From Cladochytrium replicatum (lineage: Eukaryota > Chytridiomycota > Chytridiomycetes > Cladochytriales > Cladochytriaceae), in the NCBI GenBank assembly GCA_025526935.1, contig JAHLKD010000008.1, positions 186,001-250,000 of the forward strand: a DNA stretch of 64,000 nt, written 5' to 3'. This document shows positions 58,534 through 64,000 of this stretch, piece after piece. Position 1 is the stretch's first letter. Each line of letters starts with the position of its first letter. The notes under the pieces are model-generated. The model searched no databases and was not told the DNA's origin. It worked only from the letters and a program-made list of their open reading frames with translations. A program made the position numbers and the translations under genes.

Positions 58534-59856
58534 TTAGAAACCAAACGCTGCAACAATGACCACAGCAAACACGGCAGAAAGGACGGCAAAGCTAGGTCCA
58601 ACCTGCCCAGCCCCGCTCGAGGAGCTACCGCTGCTTCCGGCACTCGATGAAGATGTAGCCGACGCACGTGCGGTAGAAGTTCCGGCACGGGTGGCAGTTG
58701 CAACTGCGGTCGGTACGGCAGTGGTGGTAGTCGTGGTCGTGTTGCTGAACTGGTAGAACGAGTGACCGTTGCAAGTGGCAGCAGGCTGAAGGGTGTACTT
58801 GAACGTGCCCGCTGCCTTAGCAGCCGCAATCGCATCGAGAGCTCGCAATGCAATGTTCGAAGTGAACGTGCTGATGTCGTGCTCCAAGCTCACAAACCCG
58901 GTCGCGTTAGGGGCAGTTATCCACTCGTTGATGATGTTGAAGACAGTGTCCCCGTTTGCAGCACTCTCGGCAACGTCGGCATCCGTGGAGTCCTTGTCCC
59001 AGATCACGGCAGTGTAGCCAAGAGCACCAGCAATCGCGCGAACACGGTCATCAATGTCTCCGTAAGGAGGGCGGAAGTAAGCCGGCACCTTGCCGATGGC
59101 CTGGAAAATGACAGCCTCGGTGTACTTGAGCTCAGCAACGACCTGCTCGTTCGTAAGGGATGTAAGAGGGTGGTGTGTCCAAGTGTGGACTGCAATCTGG
59201 TGTCCTGCGTCGTCTGCCTGCTTGAGAATCTGGGGGAACTGGATTACGTTCGAACCAACAGCGAAGAACGTTGCCTTGGCATTTTGCTTTGCAAGGGCAG
59301 CGAGAATGGCGATCGTGTCGTCTTTTCCATTGTTGTTTGTTGGTCCCTGAAATAATAGAGTTAAACCCCGAATTTGTGCACACTCAGTAAAATAAACACT
59401 CACATCATCGTAAGTAATACCCCATTGGCCGCTACCAGGGCAGGTATACACGTCCGCCGGCACTCCCGTAATCGCCGTCCTGCGAATGCACTGGTTGCTA
59501 GGCCAGTAACATGTCGACGCGGCGTCCGCCTTATATGTTACAGTCGATCCTGATACGTACGTCGATGGCGGAATCGCCAGCAAGCTAGCCGGCACTGCAG
59601 AGTTGACAATCGCCATTGCCTTTGTGACAATATCCGCTGTCAACAGATCTCCCGAGATCATCTTGGTTTGATCGACCGATGGGAACGCAGCGGGAATGAT
59701 TGGTGCGGAGCCAGTGTTGGGAGCTTGCCGTGCGACCACGCTGGGTACAAATGCCTTGAGTACCGAAGGACGGCCGATGCCTAATGCGACCGCATTGGCG
59801 TGTGAGGACTGAGAAAGGAAGACGGCGAGAGCGAAGAGGGCGGTCTGTGCGATCAT
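58534..59856 (-). CDS. Chitin deacetylase (NodB polysaccharide deacetylase, CE4), GPI-anchored
   Basis: Two exons 59856-59404 and 59346-58534 sum to 1266 nt (421 residues). A signal peptide (MIAQTALFALAVFLSQSSHA) starts the protein. The NodB domain shows TYDDGPTNNN (motif 1, metal Asp, joined across the splice), HTWTHHPLTS (motif 2, two metal His), RPPYGDIDDRVR (motif 3), WDKDSTDAD (motif 4) and VSLEHDI (motif 5). The C-terminus is a Thr/Ser-rich stalk followed by a hydrophobic GPI-attachment tail (VLSAVFAVVIVAAFGF). Such enzymes convert cell-wall chitin to chitosan at the surface. The 57-nt intron is a multiple of three and stop-free; retaining it would insert 19 residues inside motif 1 and should inactivate the enzyme. 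Confidence 0.93.
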   Translation of the reverse strand: MIAQTALFALAVFLSQSSHANAVALGIGRPSVLKAFVPSVVARQAPNTGSAPIIPAAFPSVDQTKMISGDLLTADIVTKAMAIVNSAVPASLLAIPPSTYVSGSTVTYKADAASTCYWPSNQCIRRTAITGVPADVYTCPGSGQWGITYDDVSVYFTECAQIRGLTLLFQGPTNNNGKDDTIAILAALAKQNAKATFFAVGSNVIQFPQILKQADDAGHQIAVHTWTHHPLTSLTNEQVVAELKYTEAVIFQAIGKVPAYFRPPYGDIDDRVRAIAGALGYTAVIWDKDSTDADVAESAANGDTVFNIINEWITAPNATGFVSLEHDISTFTSNIALRALDAIAAAKAAGTFKYTLQPAATCNGHSFYQFSNTTTTTTTAVPTAVATATRAGTSTARASATSSSSAGSSGSSSSGAGQVGPSFAVLSAVFAVVIVAAFGF

Positions 59857-60900
59857 AGTTGCTGACGTTTGTGGTTGTTTTGTTGGGATATAGAGATTAA
59901 GTGCTTTCGGGATCCGATATAAGGGATTGGGCCGTCAAGATGAGCAACGCGTCAACTTTTGAAAGCGACGGAGAGAGACACCCCGGACGCGTCGGAGGCT
60001 GGGATGGCGTGGCAAAAGATGGAACCGTGGCTGGGATCGGAGATATCAGGCATTCGTGGGTGACGGTGAAGACTCATCTTGGCATCGCTGCTGTGCAAGA
60101 GATGACGGTGATCGCTCAGATAGAGTGGTCGCAGCATTTTCGGAATCACTCTGTCAAAAAACTTTCCGAGCTTTCCGGCTAAGGACGAACGAGGTTAACT
60201 TCGCACTTAACAAGCTATTTTTGAAAACGAGTTATTTTTGGCTGCTTCTATCTGAAAGATGTGCAAGAAACATTGCTGCAAACTCCAGCCACTGACGAAC
60301 TTCATAAACAAGTTTCCCGGTGGTAACCGTTTTGATAAGCAAACATTTACAAAATATGCGCCGACTGATTCAAGCGACGATACCATCATATACCTGAACT
60401 ATTTGGTTGAGATCAAATTAACTAGCCACCTCTGAGCTCTTTTACTCTCTGTTTCGACAGAAAACCAGCTCAACTGGGACTTCAAGAGAGAAAAGTCGGG
60501 GGGCAGCTTTGTATTGACCAGTAGCCAGCACGCCTCAATGCTTGATGCTTGTGGCAACTACCCAATCGTCGTTTCACAAAATTTTCGTCCGCAAAAATCA
60601 CGCACTTTCGTCATTGTTACATGAATCTGTGGGAAACTCGGAAGTGCTTCTCGCACTCTTTCAGATGAGTCTTGCCTTGGACTCCACTGAATCTTTCACC
60701 TAGGAGCTTTCCAAGAATGGTAAGCAGATCCGGACGTTGTTGCTGTCCGCTTATAAAATTTTTTGAGTTTGATTAATCCACCAATCAAACCAATCGCCAC
60801 GTCTTGCGCCGCCCGCTTGTGCACGTAACTGAACAACTGGCCTTTAAATCATCGCCATTCTCGCTGCTGCACCACCATCTCAACAAAGCTCAATCGAACC
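59857..60900. other. 1.04-kb divergent intergenic region between two secreted-protein genes
   Basis: This separates the chitin deacetylase start (minus) from the Egh16-like start (plus) and is the longest head-to-head gap in the window. It is rich in short direct and A/T tracts but I recognise no gene. Its size compared with the 36-123 bp gaps elsewhere suggests more elaborate regulation of the two secreted products. Confidence 0.4.
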
Positions 60901-61662
60901 ATGCGAACTCCAGCAGTCATCACATTCTTCGCGACTCTTCTGATCTCCGCGTCTGTACACGTCGCCGCTCACGGGTTGGTTACCGAGTGCGTCGGCGGAA
61001 ACGGAGTGAAAGTGATCGGAATGGGCGTGATCGAAGAAACACCGCGAGACTGCACGCAACTCAACCCATGCCAACGCGACAGCTCGATCATGCTTGCTCG
61101 GAACGGCGGCTGCGGACTTACTCTCGCAGTGAGTTGATCATTCATTCCTACACTACTTGTGTGTGCTAATGAGTTTCGAATCAGGGCGGAAGAGTGAATG
61201 TCCAACAGGAGATCCGAAAGGCGATGGCTGCAGGAGGCGGGCAACTTCCCACACCCCAAAACGGCGTTATGAAGTGTAAATACCACCAGGTCAACGCTGA
61301 CGGCGGTGGACCTTTGACTGCGTCTGTTGACACGACTGGAAGGGGAAACAACTTCCAGACTGTGAAGATGATCAAGAACATCGCTGGTCGCGGAGGGGTC
61401 AACCGAGCCGGTGCAACAACAACCAACGTAAGGAAAACAATATTGCAAACTTTTCGTTCATATCACTCATTTCATTAATCCTTCAGGACATTGAAATCGA
61501 CGTTAGCGGAATGGAGTGCACTGGTGGGGAAAACGGGAAGACTTGTGTCATGAAGATCAGAAACGCTGTCGTCTTTGGTAAGTGTGATATGGGAAAATCA
61601 CATGTATCAACACAAATCTAAATCACTACATAGGATCGTGCGTCGCTTTCCAAAGCGAATAA
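60901..61662 (+). CDS. Secreted Egh16-like (DUF3129) protein
   Basis: Four exons 60901-61128, 61185-61427, 61487-61577 and 61634-61662 sum to 591 nt (196 residues). A signal peptide ends near VHVAAHG, so the mature protein starts at or next to His, as usual in this family. Conserved features: ECVGGNGVKVIGMGVIEETP, RDCTQLNPCQRDSSIML, GGCGLTLAGG, KCKYHQVNADGGGPLTASVD, GRGGVNRAGATTT and CTGGENGKTCVMKIRN with a final GSC. This is the Egh16/Mas3/Gas1 group first found in powdery-mildew and rice-blast appressoria, here with seven or more cysteines. Biochemical function is unknown; it is an extracellular, probably host- or substrate-contact protein. Presence in a chytrid-like genome is noteworthy but not unique. 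Confidence 0.82.
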
Positions 61663-61939
61663 GAAAACTCGCCCAACTCGAACTAGTGTTTTCCTACTGT
61701 TATCCCCTCGAACGGTTTTGCTGACAAGTATAATATTTTGGAACATTTTTGGATACATATCAACCCCAATGAGAACCGCAAACATGTGAATACATATCTC
61801 GGTGTACATAACAAACTGCCCAACTCGATCCGACACGATACTAGTTCAGTGAAAATGCGTCCAATGGTTATTCGCTTGATAAAAGAACAAATTCTAAAAA
61901 ATTCAGACTAGTTGTCGCATTTGCCATGTCCAATTTTAT

Positions 61940-62728
61940 TCATCGAATGCCAGTAAACTCTTGCAGAACGTAAAGCAACTCCTGTGGATTCAATGGTTCC
62001 TTTGGAGGTCTTCGCCCATCCAAAGTAAGCTTCTGCCAATCCAATCTTGGTGGAGGTGGAAGTTTGACCTCCCCACTTTCACTCAGTTTTCTCACATGTG
62101 GAAGCGTTAGGATGTGTGGGTTCTTTCCCGTGTAGCCAGAGAAGACCTGTTTTGCCTGATCTGCGCTCAGCTTGATCTTTTGAGGAGGTTCCGTCGACGA
62201 GCCAGAATTCTTCGCTTCGAGTTCTACCTCCCATGTACTTTGATCGACCAGCGAGATCTTTCCTTCTCGATGCAGCTGTTCTGGGGTTGGGGGCATCACG
62301 CCGGCCTGGACAAGGAAGAGTCAATCAGCTTAACGGCATCTATAAAATCGAAAAGATCATGCCTTTGCAAGTAACCACGCGACACGCTGGGTTGGTTGTG
62401 CGCCAACGCTTAGCCAATACTTGATCCGGTCCAAATTCAGTTCGACATTCTTCACAGCCTTGCCCGCTTTTCCGAATTCAAGGGATGCAAGTGGAGCATG
62501 GGTCTTCCCATCACGTTGCGCAGGGGCACCGTCGGATGCAACTCGCTCACGCATTTCGTCAATGGTCAGCTCGAATGGATTGTTCGCGGGCCATACGGGC
62601 ACGGGGTTGTATGTTCCGACACGTTCAAGAAACTTTCGATCGCGCGGCGAGCGCTTATTTGCGATAACGATTCCGTAGAACGGGTTGTGACTGGCACCCC
62701 AGCGAGAAAGTCGGATGCGGATGCCCAT
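61940..62728 (-). CDS. MRPS16: Mitochondrial small-subunit ribosomal protein bS16m
   Basis: Two exons 62728-62363 and 62305-61940 sum to 732 nt (243 residues). [20 protein letters not shown], then [45 protein letters not shown] and [16 protein letters not shown] are the bS16 core from start to end. An insert of about 40 residues ([20 protein letters not shown]...) splits it after YNPVP, and a C-terminal extension of about 100 residues follows, typical of mitoribosomal versions. The intron uses a GC donor (AAG|GCATGA...TCCAG|GCC), the only non-GT site I needed in a resolved gene. No cleavable presequence is evident, as in several bS16m proteins. Confidence 0.9.
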
Positions 62729-62851
62729 ATTTCTTCGTGTCACGTGCACATGACTGTGGGAATTTGGAATTAGTTGACTGATTGGCCACCAGCTGATCTG
62801 ATCCACAACGAGTGGGCTCTCTAAGGCGGTCTCAATTGATCTTATTCAAAA
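62729..62851. promoter_or_regulatory. 123-bp divergent intergenic region (bS16m / LIM gene)
   Basis: Start codons at 62728 (minus) and 62852 (plus). It contains a CACGTG-like core within GTCACGTGCACATG (62739-62752), similar to the box between AIM41 and TLDc. The region must carry both promoters. Confidence 0.45.
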
Positions 62852-64000
62852 ATGTCATCGCCTCAAGTCAACAATGGTACATGTTACCACTGTATGCGGA
62901 CAGTGTACCAGATGGAAGCCATCATTGCAGATGGGCGTCTGTATCACAAAGGAGTGAGTTTTATGTGAAATCGAAACTTCTCAACAATTAATAAAAGTCA
63001 TATCCAGTGCTTTAAGTGTGGTGAGTGCAAGAGGACTCTGTCTCTGGCGAACTACGTCTCCGAGCATGGAATCATCTACTGTCACATACACAAGCCAAAG
63101 TCAGTGAACATATCGCCCCATACCCGCGGTCCAAACATGGCAGGGATCGGGGCCGGAAATTCCACAGTTGACACAGAGTCTCTACGTACATCCCCAGAAA
63201 AGTATGATTTACCGCCAAGTCCAGCTAGTTCGCAACACAGGAGGAGCCACGCGACCCCACCTCTACTTTTGAGAATACAATCCACAACAGAGGAGCCAGC
63301 TTCACCAACGACGGAGGAACCTGCAAAACTCATGCGGGCTAAAACCATCGCTTCGCCAACTGTGTCGTCGAAAATTTCTAAAATTTTCAAAAATTCACAA
63401 GGAGGGACTCCAACAACGCCTGTACCGCCAGTCACACAGAGCGGACTTGTCAGCAAGCGAGTCCAGGAATTTCTTGCTGCATCATCTCAGGACAACCTCC
63501 GTAGTCGTGCCGGCTCGTTCATTAGCCGGCCTATTTCTAGCACACATGAAACTCCATCTTCTTCGCATGAACATCCTCGTGACTCTATTGAACGCGATTC
63601 CGATGTTCAAACGATGGGAAACAACCTGGAAGGCCTTGTGGGTGAGCTCGATCGTCTGGAGACTGAGATTTCAGCTTCACGAAAGGGATCAGCGAAGGAG
63701 ATCCGATTTTCAAAACTTCGAAAGTCGAGGGCCGCCACGGAGAATAATCCCACGGGGTTTGTCCCAAACACGCCAAATGCGCCACTGCAAGGTAACATGA
63801 TGGGCCGGGCTCACTCGTCGGTAGTCAGTCCGAGCACGGCAGTATCCCCGTCAACTCCAGGCGAGGATATGCCAGACTACTTTTGGCGTTCCAACTCGAG
63901 GCAGAGCAGCATCTCAGGGGAATCGGATGTTTCAGAGGATCCGGATGATCTGCGTTCGAGCACGGTCAGGCCTGCATTTCAATTTGATCGTGGGGATGAA
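62852..64000 (+). CDS. LIM-domain protein (partial, C-terminus outside window)
   Basis: Exon 1 62852-62953, exon 2 from 63008 open to the window end, about 365 residues seen. One LIM domain at residues 11-62: CYHCMRTVYQMEAIIADGRL, YHKGCFKCGECKRTLSLANY, EHGIIYCHIH, with all eight zinc ligands (C-x2-C, H-x2-C, C-x2-C, C-x2-H). The pattern (CxxCxKTVYxME..., LSLxNY, HG..YC) resembles the single-LIM actin-bundling group (EPLIN/LIMA1, CRP-like). The rest is disordered, Ser/Thr/Pro-rich with many potential phosphosites, one predicted helix around NNLEGLVGELDRLETEISAS. A cytoskeletal role is inferred from the LIM type. Confidence 0.85.

Overview
The window looks like nuclear DNA of a zoosporic (chytrid-like) fungus. 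Genes are split by many short GT-AG introns (mostly 45-60 nt) with little space between them. The fungal repertoire includes a secreted chitin deacetylase, an Egh16/DUF3129-type secreted protein, a Cti6-like PHD protein and Mediator MED16. It sits beside flagellum-linked genes that most terrestrial fungi lack (a KIF12-type kinesin, ARL13B). I rebuilt gene models by joining exons by eye. For about fifteen genes the summed exon length is an exact multiple of three, which supports the junctions.

Layout. 1-12.8 kb: a partial CZIB/DUF866 zinc protein, a kinesin-16, a large mitochondrial PPR protein, Tudor-SN (SND1) and ARL13B. 14-20.5 kb: a second PPR-type gene with broken frames, a mitochondrial ribosomal protein (mL59-like), an unrecognised multi-exon gene and a basic orphan protein. 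20.6-30 kb: MED16, a DUF4460/TCAIM-like mitochondrial protein and the PHD-finger gene. 30-45.7 kb: a Q-rich IQ-CH-DH protein (putative RhoGEF), the cleavage/polyadenylation subunit CPSF1, a 573-residue coiled-coil protein, AIM41/YqeY and a TLDc protein. 45.7-50 kb: a tandem pair of intronless PP2C-like genes. 50-53.4 kb: a cytochrome P450 and PEX10. 53.4-55.3 kb: a gene-poor island with a fragment of 18S rRNA and a decayed glutathione S-transferase. 55.3-64 kb: FAD glycerol-3-phosphate dehydrogenase, chitin deacetylase, Egh16-like protein, mitochondrial bS16 and a LIM-domain protein that runs off the end.

Themes. Many genes serve mitochondria (two PPR proteins, mL59, bS16, AIM41, the TCAIM-like protein, glycerol-3-phosphate dehydrogenase). 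At least six gene pairs are head-to-head with only 36-123 bp between start codons, so each pair probably shares a promoter. No tRNA gene, CRISPR array or transposable element was recognised. Several otherwise convincing genes, above all the second PPR gene, have frame breaks that one extra base would close, mostly beside a short homopolymer. This could be real decay or residual sequence error.
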